Source: an uncultured Corynebacterium sp. (lineage in GTDB: Bacteria > Actinomycetota > Actinomycetes > Mycobacteriales > Mycobacteriaceae). Taken from it: DNA of 34,514 bases. The position numbers and the translations under genes are program-made. Shown one piece after another: positions 19,479-28,185 of this stretch. The notes below the pieces were generated by a model, which saw only the letters and a program-made list of their open reading frames with translations, was not told the DNA's origin and searched no databases. The first letter of the stretch is position 1. Every line of letters starts with the position of its first letter. The DNA lies in assembly GCF_946222305.1 (NCBI RefSeq), contig NZ_CAMIHZ010000023.1, forward strand, positions 1-34,514, read 5' to 3'.

Positions 19479-20423
19479 ATGGCAGAAATTCACAACAGCG
19501 TAGACACCACCGGGCTGACCCCGGAACTGCGCAGCCACGTGCTTGCCGAAGCATTGCCGTGGTTATTGCACTTCCGCGACAAGATCGTCGTGGTTAAATA
19601 CGGTGGCAACGCCATGATCGATGAAAACCTTAAGCGCGCTTTCGCTGCGGACATGGTATTCCTCCGTGCAGTTGGCGCTCGGCCCGTGGTCGTTAACGGC
19701 GGTGGCCCGCAGATCAACGCGATGCTCGACAAGGTCGGCCTCGAGGGCGAATTCCGTGGCGGTTTCCGCGTCACCACCCCAGAGGTCATGGAATACGTCC
19801 GCATGGTGCTGTTCGGCAAAGTCGGTCGCGAACTCGTTGGACTCATTAATGAACATGGTCCCTACGCCGTGGGCGCGTCTGGGGAAGATGCCGGACTGTT
19901 CACAGCTGTTAAGCGCCACCACGTCGTGGATGGAGAAGACGTCGATTTGGGTCGCGTGGGCGCGATTTCCCAGGTGGATGCCACCAGCCTGTTGGACCTC
20001 ATCGATGCGGGGCGCATTCCCGTGGTGTCCACGGTGGCGCCGGACGAAAACGGCGAAATCTACAACATCAATGCGGATACGGCAGCCGGTGCACTCGCCG
20101 CAGCGCTTGGCGCGGAACGGCTGGTCATGCTCACCAACGTCAAGGGGCTGTACACGGATTGGCCGAACAAGGACTCGCTGGTTTCGAGCCTGACACCTAC
20201 CGAACTCGCTGAACTGCTCCCGGAACTCGATGCCGGCATGGTGCCCAAAATGGAAGCCTGCCTCGATGCGATGAAAGGCGGCGTCACAGCAGCTCACGTC
20301 ATCGATGGTCGAATTGAACATTCCGTATTGCTGGAGCTCATGACCGAAGGCGGCATCGGAACCATGGTCACGGAAAACAGCTGGACTCCCGAAGGCCTAG
20401 ACACCATCAAGGAGGCATTCTGA
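19479..20423 (+). CDS. argB: Acetylglutamate kinase
   Basis: ArgB phosphorylates N-acetylglutamate, the main control point of the pathway. The 314-residue amino acid kinase shows VVKYGGNAMID (residues 38-48), NGGGPQIN (73-80), and the nucleotide-site region NINADTAAGALAAALGAERLVMLTNVKGLY. The extra N-terminal helix (VLAEALPWLLHFRDK) is the feature of hexameric, arginine-inhibited kinases, so feedback inhibition is likely. GAGG lies about 6 nt before ATG. Its stop overlaps the argD start (TGATG). Confidence 0.97.
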   Translation: MAEIHNSVDTTGLTPELRSHVLAEALPWLLHFRDKIVVVKYGGNAMIDENLKRAFAADMVFLRAVGARPVVVNGGGPQINAMLDKVGLEGEFRGGFRVTTPEVMEYVRMVLFGKVGRELVGLINEHGPYAVGASGEDAGLFTAVKRHHVVDGEDVDLGRVGAISQVDATSLLDLIDAGRIPVVSTVAPDENGEIYNINADTAAGALAAALGAERLVMLTNVKGLYTDWPNKDSLVSSLTPTELAELLPELDAGMVPKMEACLDAMKGGVTAAHVIDGRIEHSVLLELMTEGGIGTMVTENSWTPEGLDTIKEAF

Positions 20424-21685
20424 TGAACCCCACTGATCAAAAGCAGCAACACCAAGGGCAGCAGCCTTCGCACTGGCAACAGCAGTGGGAAGCCGATGTT
20501 ATGGGCACCTACGGCACACCCCAGCGCCAACTGGTCAGCGGATCCGGTGCGCACGTCACGGACTCCGAGGGCAATACCTACCTCGACTTGCTCGCCGGAA
20601 TCGCCGTCAACGCCCTGGGGCACGGCCACCCCGCCATGGTGGAGGCCGTTACGCAGCAGATGAACACCCTCATGCAGACCTCCAACGTGTGGGCCCACCC
20701 GCAGGTCATCGAGTTGGCCGGCCAGGTGAAGTCCATCATCGCGGAAGGCTTTGCTTCTGGTACTGACGCCCACGGCAGCCCCGTCATCGAAGATATCCAG
20801 GGCGCCAAAGTATTCTTCTGCAACTCCGGCGGAGAGGCCAACGAAGCAGCTTTCAAGATCGCTCGCGCCACCGGCCGGTCCACGATCTTGGCTGCCGAAC
20901 GTGGCTTCCATGGTCGCACCATGGGTTCGCTGGCGCTCACCGGGCAACCGGAAAAGCGCGCTCCGTTCGAGCCGATGCCTGGCGGCGTGCAGTTCTACAC
21001 CTACGGCGATTTCGAGTCGGTCAAGGCGCTCGCCAACGAAGACACCGCTGCGATTTTCCTGGAACCCATCCAAGGCGAAACTGGAGTGATCCCCGCGCCT
21101 GAAGGCTTCCTCCAACAGCTACGGCAGCTGTGCGACGACCTGGGCATCCTGCTGGTAGTGGATGAAGTCCAAGCTGGCATGGGCCGCACCGGACAGTGGT
21201 TCGGATTCCACCACGAACAGGTGCTGCCCGACGTCATCACTATGGCCAAGGGCCTTGGTGGCGGACTTCCCATCGGCGCGGTGGTGGCCATGCCACGCGC
21301 ACAGCTGCTCGCTAAAGGCATGCACGGCACCACCTTCGGAGGTAATCCCGTGGTGGCCGCCGCCGCGAACGCAGTCATCAACACCATCCGCGAAGACAGC
21401 ATCCTGGACAACGTGAATGCCCAGGGACAGCGCTTCGTCGCCGCGTTGCAGGTCGACCCCAGTGTGGTGGAGGTCCGCGGGCGCGGACTGATGCTCGGAG
21501 TAGTGCTCGACTCGGACCTCCGAGTCGATCCTCTGAACTACGGCCTCATTCTCAACCGGCCAAGCCCGAACGTGCTGAGAATCGTTCCCCCACTGAATCT
21601 CAGTGACGAGGAGGCTGAGGAAGGCGTCGAAAAACTGAAAAAGATGTTGCAAGCCCACCGCGAAACAACGACCGCAAGCCCGTAA
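20423..21685 (+). CDS. argD: Acetylornithine aminotransferase
   Basis: ArgD is the PLP-dependent class III aminotransferase that converts N-acetylglutamate semialdehyde to N-acetylornithine. The PLP lysine is K276 in ITMAKGLGGGLPIGAV, and the cofactor aspartate is D247 in VVDEVQAGMGRTG. FCNSGGEANEAAFK, GFHGRTMGSLALTG and GTTFGGNPVVAAAA are also typical. The protein is 420 residues, slightly long, with an insert around residues 111-122 (SGTDAHGSPVIE). A strong GGAGG precedes an ATG that overlaps the argB stop by one base. Confidence 0.97.
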   Translation: MNPTDQKQQHQGQQPSHWQQQWEADVMGTYGTPQRQLVSGSGAHVTDSEGNTYLDLLAGIAVNALGHGHPAMVEAVTQQMNTLMQTSNVWAHPQVIELAGQVKSIIAEGFASGTDAHGSPVIEDIQGAKVFFCNSGGEANEAAFKIARATGRSTILAAERGFHGRTMGSLALTGQPEKRAPFEPMPGGVQFYTYGDFESVKALANEDTAAIFLEPIQGETGVIPAPEGFLQQLRQLCDDLGILLVVDEVQAGMGRTGQWFGFHHEQVLPDVITMAKGLGGGLPIGAVVAMPRAQLLAKGMHGTTFGGNPVVAAAANAVINTIREDSILDNVNAQGQRFVAALQVDPSVVEVRGRGLMLGVVLDSDLRVDPLNYGLILNRPSPNVLRIVPPLNLSDEEAEEGVEKLKKMLQAHRETTTASP

Positions 21686-21723
21686 AACCCAAGCCCAACA
21701 CCCCATACGACAAAGGAAAACCC

Positions 21724-22635
21724 ATGGTTAAACACTTCATCGCCGATGATGACCTCACACCCGCCGAGCAAGCTGAGGTATTGGAGATCGCAGCCGAACT
21801 CAAGGCCGATCGCTTCAACAACCAATACCGAGACATGATGCAGCGCCGCAGCGTGGCCGTATTGTTCGATAAGACCTCTACGCGCACCCGCTTTTCTTTC
21901 GACGCCGGCGTGACCGAACTCGGTGGCAACCCCATCATCGTGGAGACCGGGGTGTCGCAAATGGGTAAGGGCGAGACGATTCAGGATACCGGCGCAGTAT
22001 TGTCGCGTTTCGTGCACGCGATCGTGTGGCGTACCGGCGCGCACAAGAACCTGACGGACATGGCGGAGACGGCGACGGTGCCGATCATCAGCTCACTGTC
22101 CGATGACTACCACCCCTGCCAGATCTTGGCGGATCTGCAGACGATTCAGGAACACAAGGGCCGGCTCAAGGGGCTGAAGGCGGTGTATTTCGGCGACGGG
22201 GCCAACAACATGGCGAACTCCTACATGCTGGGATTTGCGACCGCGGGTATCGACGTGACGATCAGCGCGCCCGAAGGATTCCAGCCGAAACCCGAATTCG
22301 TGGAGCGGGCCCGTAAGCGCGCGGCGGAAACTGGAGCGACCATCGAAATTACCGATGTTGTCGACGCAGCGGGTGCCGATGTGGTGATCACGGATACGTG
22401 GTTGTCGATGGGACAGGATCCGAATGAGGACCGCAGTGTGCTGCGGAAATACCAGGTCAACGAGGAACTGATGGCCACGGCAGCCGAAGATGCTATTTTT
22501 ATGCACTGCTTGCCTGCGTACCGCGGAAGTGAAGTCACCGCAGAGGTCATCGACGGAAAGCAATCGGTAGTATTCGACGAGGCAGAAAATCGCCTCCATG
22601 CACAGAAAGCGTTGTTGGTATGGCTACTGCGTTAA
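21724..22635 (+). CDS. argF: Ornithine carbamoyltransferase
   Basis: ArgF joins carbamoyl phosphate and ornithine to citrulline. The carbamoyl phosphate site STRTR is at residues 52-56 (DKTSTRTRFSFD). The ornithine-site motifs are DTWLSMGQ and MHCLPAYRG (about 260-268). SSLSDDYHPCQILADLQT is the expected central motif. The 303-residue length is normal. AAAGGA lies about 7 nt before ATG. The end overlaps argR by 16 bases. Confidence 0.97.
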   Translation: MVKHFIADDDLTPAEQAEVLEIAAELKADRFNNQYRDMMQRRSVAVLFDKTSTRTRFSFDAGVTELGGNPIIVETGVSQMGKGETIQDTGAVLSRFVHAIVWRTGAHKNLTDMAETATVPIISSLSDDYHPCQILADLQTIQEHKGRLKGLKAVYFGDGANNMANSYMLGFATAGIDVTISAPEGFQPKPEFVERARKRAAETGATIEITDVVDAAGADVVITDTWLSMGQDPNEDRSVLRKYQVNEELMATAAEDAIFMHCLPAYRGSEVTAEVIDGKQSVVFDEAENRLHAQKALLVWLLR

Positions 22636-23084
22636 CACGCACAGCGCGCCAGGACATGATTGGGCGCATCATCGGGGCAGAAAAAGTTTCGAGCCAGCGC
22701 GAACTGCTGGACATGTTGCTGACCCGGGGGATTGATATCACCCAAGCCACGTTGTCCCGCGACCTTGTGGATTTGGGAGCCAAGAAAGTGCGATCCGGCG
22801 GCGAGGTGTACTACTCGCTGTCCACGGATGTGCGCATCGATGGGCCCGACAAACTCCGACGAGTGTTGGCGGAGTTGCTCGTGGAGCGAGATTGGTCCGG
22901 CAATATCGCTGTATTGCGCACTCCGCCTGGTGCAGCCCAATACCTAGCCAGCATTTTGGATCGCACCGAGATCGGCCGCGTGGTGGCCACGATCGCCGGT
23001 GACGACACGGTATTCGTGCTGGCGAGGGAGCCCCTGACAGGTGAGGAACTGGCGGAGTACTTCTACCAGTTGTCCCTCAGCTAG
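22620..23084 (+). CDS. argR: Arginine repressor
   Basis: ArgR is the hexameric, arginine-dependent repressor of the pathway. The 154-residue protein has the N-terminal winged helix-turn-helix (SSQRELLDMLLTRGIDITQA, then TLSRDL with the recognition-helix S46-R47). The C-terminal oligomerisation and arginine-binding domain includes GAAQ (104-107) and IAGDDT (125-130). The ATG lies inside the end of argF, 16 bases before its stop, in another frame, so translation is likely coupled. It probably acts on the palindromes before argC and argG and so also represses its own transcript. Confidence 0.96.
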   Translation: MATALTRTARQDMIGRIIGAEKVSSQRELLDMLLTRGIDITQATLSRDLVDLGAKKVRSGGEVYYSLSTDVRIDGPDKLRRVLAELLVERDWSGNIAVLRTPPGAAQYLASILDRTEIGRVVATIAGDDTVFVLAREPLTGEELAEYFYQLSLS

Positions 23085-23092
23085 GGCTCGAG

Positions 23093-23142
23093 TTGGCCAA
23101 GCGACTGGCCGACTATAGTAGTTACGGATATACGAATATTCC
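23093..23142 (+). promoter_or_regulatory. argG promoter with an ArgR-type operator
   Basis: TATAGT (23114-23119) is a good -10; a TTGGCC at 23093-23098 is a poor -35 only 15 bases away. Just downstream, at 23126-23142, is the near-palindrome GGATATACGAATATTCC, AT-rich like the argC operators and placed where a repressor would block elongation or open-complex formation. It indicates that argG-argH are transcribed separately from argCJBDFR but under the same control. Confidence 0.55.
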
Positions 23143-23169
23143 TGATTCCTGAAAAGAGAGGTTTTGAAC

Positions 23170-24366
23170 ATGAAGGATCGCGTAGTTCTCGCATACTCCG
23201 GTGGACTCGATACCACCGTCGCCATCAGTTGGATCGCCAAGGAGCGCAACGCTGAGGTCGTGGCGGTGTCCATCGACCTGGGCCAGGGCGGCGAAGACAT
23301 GGAGACCGTTCGTCAGCGCGCACTGGGCGCCGGCGCGGTGGAATCCGTTGTTGTAGACGCCCGCGACGAGTTCGCCGAAGAGTACTGCCTGCCCACCATC
23401 AAGGCCAACGGCATGTACATGAAGGAATACCCACTGGTATCCGCAATTTCCCGGCCGCTGATCGTAAAGCATATGACCGATGCTGCGAAGGAGCACGGTG
23501 GAACCGCTGTGGCTCATGGCTGCACCGGTAAGGGCAATGACCAGGTCCGCTTCGAGGTGGGCTTCGCCAACACCGCCCCAGATCTGGAAATCATCGCCCC
23601 GGTGCGTGACTACGCCTGGACCCGCGAGAAGGCCATTGCCTTCGCCGAGGAAAACGGCATTCCTATTGAACAGTCCAAAAAGTCCCCATTCTCCATCGAC
23701 CAGAACGTGTGGGGTCGCGCTGTAGAGACCGGTTTCCTCGAGGACCTGTGGAACGCCCCCACTAAGGACGTCTACGCCTACACCGAAGATCCAGCACTGG
23801 GCCAGGCACCCGATGAGGTCATCATCAGCTTCGAAGGCGGAAAGCCAGTAGCCATCGACGGTCGCAAGGTTTCCGTACTGGAGGCTATTGAAGAGCTCAA
23901 CCGTCGTGCGGGTGCCCAGGGCGTGGGCCGTTTGGATATGGTTGAGGACCGTCTGATCGGCATCAAGTCCCGTGAAGTATACGAAGCCCCAGGTGCTATC
24001 ACTTTGATCCGCGCCCACGAAGCCCTCGAAGCCATTACCGTTGAGCGCGAGTTGGCTCGCTACAAGCGCCAGGTTGACGCCGAGTGGTCCAACCAGGTTT
24101 ATGACGGCCTGTGGTTCTCCCCACTGAAGCGCTCCCTGGATGCCTTCATTGAGTCCACGCAGGAGCACGTCACCGGCGATATCCGCCTGGTGCTGCACGC
24201 CGGTTCCATTACCGTGAACGGCCGCCGCTCCAACAAGTCCCTGTACGACTTCAACCTGGCAACTTACGACGAGGGCGATTCTTTCGACCAGTCGATGGCT
24301 CGTGGCTTCGTGGAGCTGCACGGCTTGAGCTCTAAGATCGCCTGCAAGCGTGACCTCGCCAACTAA
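23170..24366 (+). CDS. argG: Argininosuccinate synthase
   Basis: ArgG condenses citrulline and aspartate using ATP. The N-terminal ATP-pyrophosphatase loop YSGGLDTT is at residues 9-16. CLPTIKANGMYMKEYPLVSA, HGCTGKGNDQVRFE and YAWTREKAIAFAEENGIPI are family hallmarks. Length is 398 residues. I chose ATG 23170 because AGAGG lies 8 nt upstream; a TTG two codons earlier is an alternative. A very long antisense frame opposite it is a codon-usage artefact. It has its own promoter and operator. Confidence 0.98.
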   Translation: MKDRVVLAYSGGLDTTVAISWIAKERNAEVVAVSIDLGQGGEDMETVRQRALGAGAVESVVVDARDEFAEEYCLPTIKANGMYMKEYPLVSAISRPLIVKHMTDAAKEHGGTAVAHGCTGKGNDQVRFEVGFANTAPDLEIIAPVRDYAWTREKAIAFAEENGIPIEQSKKSPFSIDQNVWGRAVETGFLEDLWNAPTKDVYAYTEDPALGQAPDEVIISFEGGKPVAIDGRKVSVLEAIEELNRRAGAQGVGRLDMVEDRLIGIKSREVYEAPGAITLIRAHEALEAITVERELARYKRQVDAEWSNQVYDGLWFSPLKRSLDAFIESTQEHVTGDIRLVLHAGSITVNGRRSNKSLYDFNLATYDEGDSFDQSMARGFVELHGLSSKIACKRDLAN

Positions 24367-24452
24367 ACAGGTGGCAACGCCTCTGCGGCGACCTCGTCGC
24401 ACACCCTCTACCCCGTAGACAACCCCGTAGAAAGGCTTATACGGAAACCACC

Positions 24453-25898
24453 ATGACCACCTCCGCACACGGCACAAACGAAGGCGCACTGTGGGGCGGC
24501 CGCTTTTCCGGCGGCCCTGCCGAAGCCATGGCGGCTTTGAGTAAGTCCACCCACTTCGACTGGGTTCTCGCTCCTTATGACGTATTGGCTTCCCAAGCCC
24601 ACGCGCGAGTACTCAACCGCGCCGGCCTGCTGTCGGACGAGGATCTGGAGACGATGCTCAACGGATTGCAGAAGCTGGGGGAGGATGTGGAATCCGGCGC
24701 CTTCGGGCCCGAGCCTTCGGACGAGGATGTGCACGGTGCGATGGAACGCGGGCTCATTGACCGCGTGGGTCCCGAAGTCGGCGGTCGCCTGCGTGCGGGG
24801 CGTTCCCGCAATGACCAGGTTGCCACCTTGTTCCGGATGTGGGTTCGCGAGGCGATCCGCGATGTCGCCGCCGGGGTCACCGATGTCGTTGATGCCCTCG
24901 TCGCGCAAGCCGAAGCTCACCCCGATGTGATCATGCCGGGCAAGACCCACTTCCAAGCGGCGCAGCCCGTGCTGCTGGGCCACCAGTTGCTGGCCCACGC
25001 CCACCCGCTGCAGCGCGACATCCAGCGCCTCAAGGACCTAGATAAGCGCCTGGCGGTGTCTCCTTATGGCTCGGGCGCTTTGGCTGGTTCTTCCTTAGCT
25101 CTCGATCCGGAGGCCATTGCCGAAGAACTCGGTTTCGATTCCGCTGCCGATAACTCGATCGACGCCACCAGCTCCCGCGATTTCGCCTCCGAGGCGGCCT
25201 TCGTCTTTGCCCAGACCGCGGTTGATCTTTCCCGCTTGGCCGAGGAAATCATTGCCTGGTCGACCCCGGAATTCGGTTACGTGACCTTGGCTGATGCATG
25301 GTCCACGGGATCTTCGATCATGCCTCAGAAGAAGAACCCTGACGTAGCAGAGCTCATGCGTGGCAAGACCGGGCGCCTCATCGGCAACGTATCGGGTTTG
25401 CTGGCCACCTTGAAAGCAATGCCTCTGGCGTACAACCGTGATCTGCAGGAGGACAAGGAGCCCATCGTGGACTCCGTGGCCCAGCTGAATTTGCTGCTGC
25501 CAGCCATGGCTGGTTTGGTCGGCACGCTCACTTTCCACCCCGAGCGCTTGCGTGAGCTCGCCCCCGCGGGCTTCACATTGGCAACTGACTTGGCGGAGTG
25601 GATGGTTCGACAGGGCGTCCCATTCCGTGTGGCCCACGAAGCCTCCGGTTCCTGCGTGCGCATCGCCGAGGAAAGGGGAGTGGACCTCGTCGATCTCACA
25701 GATGACGAACTCGCCGGAGTGCACGAGGCGCTCACCCCTGAGGTTCGCGAGGTACTCACCATCGACGGCGCGGTGGCTTCCCGCGCGACTCGTGGAGGCA
25801 CCGCTGGTGTTCGCGTTACTGAGCAGCGCGAACGGGTGAAGACCCAGGCTTCCGATGACCGGAAGTGGGCCGAGACTTCGCCGATCCCCGGCCGCTAG
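24453..25898 (+). CDS. argH: Argininosuccinate lyase
   Basis: ArgH splits argininosuccinate into arginine and fumarate, the last step. The 481-residue member of the fumarase/aspartase superfamily shows LWGGRFSGGP near the start, RAGRSRNDQVAT, the conserved PGKTHFQAAQPV and the catalytic loop GSSIMPQKKNPD (about residue 286). The spacer after argG (86 nt) contains the direct repeat CCCCGTAGA and a distant AAAGG. The gene ends 27 nt before the converging thiF stop. Confidence 0.97.
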   Translation: MTTSAHGTNEGALWGGRFSGGPAEAMAALSKSTHFDWVLAPYDVLASQAHARVLNRAGLLSDEDLETMLNGLQKLGEDVESGAFGPEPSDEDVHGAMERGLIDRVGPEVGGRLRAGRSRNDQVATLFRMWVREAIRDVAAGVTDVVDALVAQAEAHPDVIMPGKTHFQAAQPVLLGHQLLAHAHPLQRDIQRLKDLDKRLAVSPYGSGALAGSSLALDPEAIAEELGFDSAADNSIDATSSRDFASEAAFVFAQTAVDLSRLAEEIIAWSTPEFGYVTLADAWSTGSSIMPQKKNPDVAELMRGKTGRLIGNVSGLLATLKAMPLAYNRDLQEDKEPIVDSVAQLNLLLPAMAGLVGTLTFHPERLRELAPAGFTLATDLAEWMVRQGVPFRVAHEASGSCVRIAEERGVDLVDLTDDELAGVHEALTPEVREVLTIDGAVASRATRGGTAGVRVTEQRERVKTQASDDRKWAETSPIPGR

Positions 25899-25900
25899 TC

Positions 25901-25919
25901 CCAGCCCCCAATGGGCTGG
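25901..25919. terminator. Hairpin between convergent argH and thiF
   Basis: CCAGCCC and GGGCTGG form a perfect 7-bp stem with a CCAAT loop in the 27-base gap between the two converging genes. There is no T run on either side, so it may act as a weak or Rho-assisted terminator for both strands. Confidence 0.55.
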
Positions 25920-25925
25920 TGGCAG

Positions 25926-27143
25926 CTAGCCTTTGACACCACCGGGCAGGTTGTACAGCGACACCCCGTGTTCGCTGGCGACCTGCCCGTACGTGTCTAC
26001 AAAGTGTTGGCTCCGAATCCCTGAGGCGCAATACACCACTACATCTTCGTTCGCGTGGCGTTGCAGTAGTTTTTCTACTTGCTCTGACGCCACATCCAGC
26101 GTGCCATCCGCTGTGCCCAGTTCACTGAGAGCCAGATGTTCGGATTCTCCGGACGGGCCCAGATTGCGCAGGTCATTCAGCAGCTTCTCGTGATATTCGC
26201 GCACATCCAACGCGGTGGCATCACCCCGGGAAATCAGCCCCAGCAACGTCTCCCGCGCACCCGCGACAGCAGACGCCGCCGAGCCCGCAGCAACACCGGG
26301 AATACTGCACGCTGACGCGCCGGCGCTGTTGAATTCGTGCGAGCCAGCAGGGTCGGATTCGCGCGTGGGTTCAAGAGCGCGAACCGGCTTCCGATCCGGA
26401 TCCGCACTAACACTGAACAATCGCGTGGACGCTGTGAGCGCCTCATAGGATAAGACCTTGCCCACCAGCGGTTCCCCGATTCCCGTGAGTACCTTGATGA
26501 CTTCCGTGGCCGCCAGAGAGCCCATCACCGCGGTCGTGGCACCCAACACTCCAGCGGAGGCACAATCAGGGATGGAATCTCCGGAGGGTTGCTCGGGGAA
26601 AATATCCCGCAAACCCACCACGCCCGTTCGGAACACCGATAGCTGCCCAGCAAAGCGCAACACCGTGGCCCACACGAGGGGAGTGTGGGTGATTTCGGCG
26701 GCGTCGGCAACCAAGAATTTTGTGGCGAAGTTGTCCGAGCCGTCCAAGACAACATCAACCCGTGAAAACGCCTCGACGATATTCTCCGGAGTCAGGCGCA
26801 GCTGGTGGGTTTCCACATTGACGTCGGGCTGCAGCCGGCGGAGCTGCTCGGCGGCAACATCAACTTTTGGGCGGCCGACATCGTCTGCGCTGAACAGGAT
26901 TTGGCGCTGCAGATTCGTGACATCGACCATGTCGTCGTCATAGAGCACAATGGTGCCCACCCCAGCGGCCACCAACGATTGCATGGCAGGACAACCCAAG
27001 CCACCAGCACCAACGATGAGCACCTTCGCGTCGTGCAACTGTTGCTGTTGATCGGGGCCGAATCCCGGCAGGTTGAGTTGACGAGCGGTGCGCAATTGCT
27101 CTCGCTTCGGCAGACTCAAAAAAGGTTGATCTGAAACGCCCAC
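25926..27143 (-). CDS. thiF: ThiF/MoeB-type adenylyltransferase with C-terminal rhodanese domain
   Basis: The E1-like N-terminal domain adenylates the C-terminus of ThiS so that sulfur can be loaded for thiazole synthesis. The nucleotide motif GAGGLG is at 45-50, DGSDNFATKFL near 134-144 and the conserved cysteine C194 in IPDCASAGVLG. A linker rich in Ala/Ser/Gly (about 255-295) leads to a rhodanese domain (about 300-405) with active-site C372 in VVYCASGIRSQ, a likely sulfur carrier. The two CxxC pairs that bind zinc in typical ThiF/MoeB are absent: the positions read TGVVGLRDIF and SADPDRKPVRA. The GTG start is 3 nt after thiG with AGGAGG 11 nt upstream. A MoeB/MoeZ role is possible, but the operon favours thiamine. 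Confidence 0.9.
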   Translation of the reverse strand: MGVSDQPFLSLPKREQLRTARQLNLPGFGPDQQQQLHDAKVLIVGAGGLGCPAMQSLVAAGVGTIVLYDDDMVDVTNLQRQILFSADDVGRPKVDVAAEQLRRLQPDVNVETHQLRLTPENIVEAFSRVDVVLDGSDNFATKFLVADAAEITHTPLVWATVLRFAGQLSVFRTGVVGLRDIFPEQPSGDSIPDCASAGVLGATTAVMGSLAATEVIKVLTGIGEPLVGKVLSYEALTASTRLFSVSADPDRKPVRALEPTRESDPAGSHEFNSAGASACSIPGVAAGSAASAVAGARETLLGLISRGDATALDVREYHEKLLNDLRNLGPSGESEHLALSELGTADGTLDVASEQVEKLLQRHANEDVVVYCASGIRSQHFVDTYGQVASEHGVSLYNLPGGVKG

Positions 27144-27146
27144 GGG

Positions 27147-27965
27147 TTAAAGAACCTCCTCGGCCCACGCTTCATCCCACTGCGCGAGCCCCTCGAATGT
27201 GGAGCTAGCGAGCGCGCCCTGGGCGTGAGTGCGCTGAGGAATACGGCCAGCTGTGCGTGCCAAGTAACCGGCTTCAACGGATAGCTTCATCGCACGCGCC
27301 ATCGCCACGGGATCTTGGCACCTATTCACTGCGCTGGCCAGCAGCACGCCACTGCAACCGAGCTCCATGGCCAAGGCAGCATCGGAGGCCGTGCCCACGC
27401 CAGCGTCCAATAACACGGGCACATTGGCACGAGCGCAGATTAGCTCGATGTTGTGTGGATTCAGAATGCCCAGACCCGTGCCAATAGGAGAACCTAGGGG
27501 CATCACCGCGGCCGCTCCGGCATCTTCCAATCGTTTCGCCACCACTGGATCGTCACTGGTGTAAGCGAGGACCTCGAAGCCCTCGGCGACGAGCAGCTCG
27601 CAGGTATCAACGAGTTCGACCACATCGGGCAGAAGTGTGCGGTCATCAGCAATGATTTCTAGCTTTACCCAATTCGTACCCAAGGCCTCTCGAGCCAATT
27701 GCGCGGTCAGCATCGCATCCTTGGCAGTTCGGCAACCCGCGGTATTGGGCAGCACGTCGATGCCCAATCGTTCCAGCAGGCCGAATACGGTCTCACCCGG
27801 GGATTCGTCTGCGTTTTTCTGGCTACTGCGGAAGCGACGCATCGCCACCGTCGTCAACTGTGTGCCACTGGCAACCAGCGCTTTCTCCAGCTGCGTTTGG
27901 CTCGTCGCGCCCCCAGTACCCATGATGAGGTGCGAGTCGAAACTCTTTCCGGCGATCTCCAGCAT
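27147..27965 (-). CDS. thiG: Thiazole synthase
   Basis: ThiG builds the thiazole ring from deoxyxylulose phosphate, dehydroglycine and the sulfur of ThiS thiocarboxylate. The 272-residue (beta-alpha)8 protein shows LPNTAGCRTAKDAMLTAQLA, the Schiff-base lysine K101 in NWVKLEIIAD, VMPLGSPIGTGLGI and LLDAGVGTASDAALAMELG. ATG lies 5 nt after the thiS stop; AAGG for it sits within the last codons of thiS. It is therefore cotranslated with its sulfur carrier. Confidence 0.97.
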   Translation of the reverse strand: MLEIAGKSFDSHLIMGTGGATSQTQLEKALVASGTQLTTVAMRRFRSSQKNADESPGETVFGLLERLGIDVLPNTAGCRTAKDAMLTAQLAREALGTNWVKLEIIADDRTLLPDVVELVDTCELLVAEGFEVLAYTSDDPVVAKRLEDAGAAAVMPLGSPIGTGLGILNPHNIELICARANVPVLLDAGVGTASDAALAMELGCSGVLLASAVNRCQDPVAMARAMKLSVEAGYLARTAGRIPQRTHAQGALASSTFEGLAQWDEAWAEEVL

Positions 27966-27970
27966 TAGGT

Positions 27971-28183
27971 TTAACCGCCTTGAACAGCGACGAGCAGATC
28001 AACCTCATCGCCATCGCCAACCTGTTGGTGATTCCAGCGACTCCGGGGTACCACGTTCTGATTCAGCGCGACCGCCAGCCCCTTGGCCTCCGCGATATCG
28101 TCGCCGGTTTCCTGTCGAACGACCTCGGCGATGGTCACTGGTCCGTCGCTTGTGCGATCTTCGTGATTCACGGTGTAAATCAT
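27971..28183 (-). CDS. thiS: Sulfur carrier protein ThiS
   Basis: ThiS is a small ubiquitin-fold protein whose C-terminal Gly-Gly is adenylated by ThiF and turned into a thiocarboxylate for ThiG. The 70-residue product ends in DLLVAVQGG and has the family ALNQNVVPRSRW segment. I chose ATG 28183, since AAGGAG (28192-28197) is 8 nt upstream; the GTG two codons earlier is too close to that site. The start lies 2 nt after the thiO stop. Confidence 0.95.
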   Translation of the reverse strand: MIYTVNHEDRTSDGPVTIAEVVRQETGDDIAEAKGLAVALNQNVVPRSRWNHQQVGDGDEVDLLVAVQGG

Positions 28184-28185
28184 CG

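Noticed and set aside
23122..24489. A 455-codon open frame antisense to argG
   Set aside because: It mirrors argG along its whole length, resembles no protein family I know and has no ribosome-binding site. Such long antisense frames are expected from biased third-position usage in GC-rich genes.
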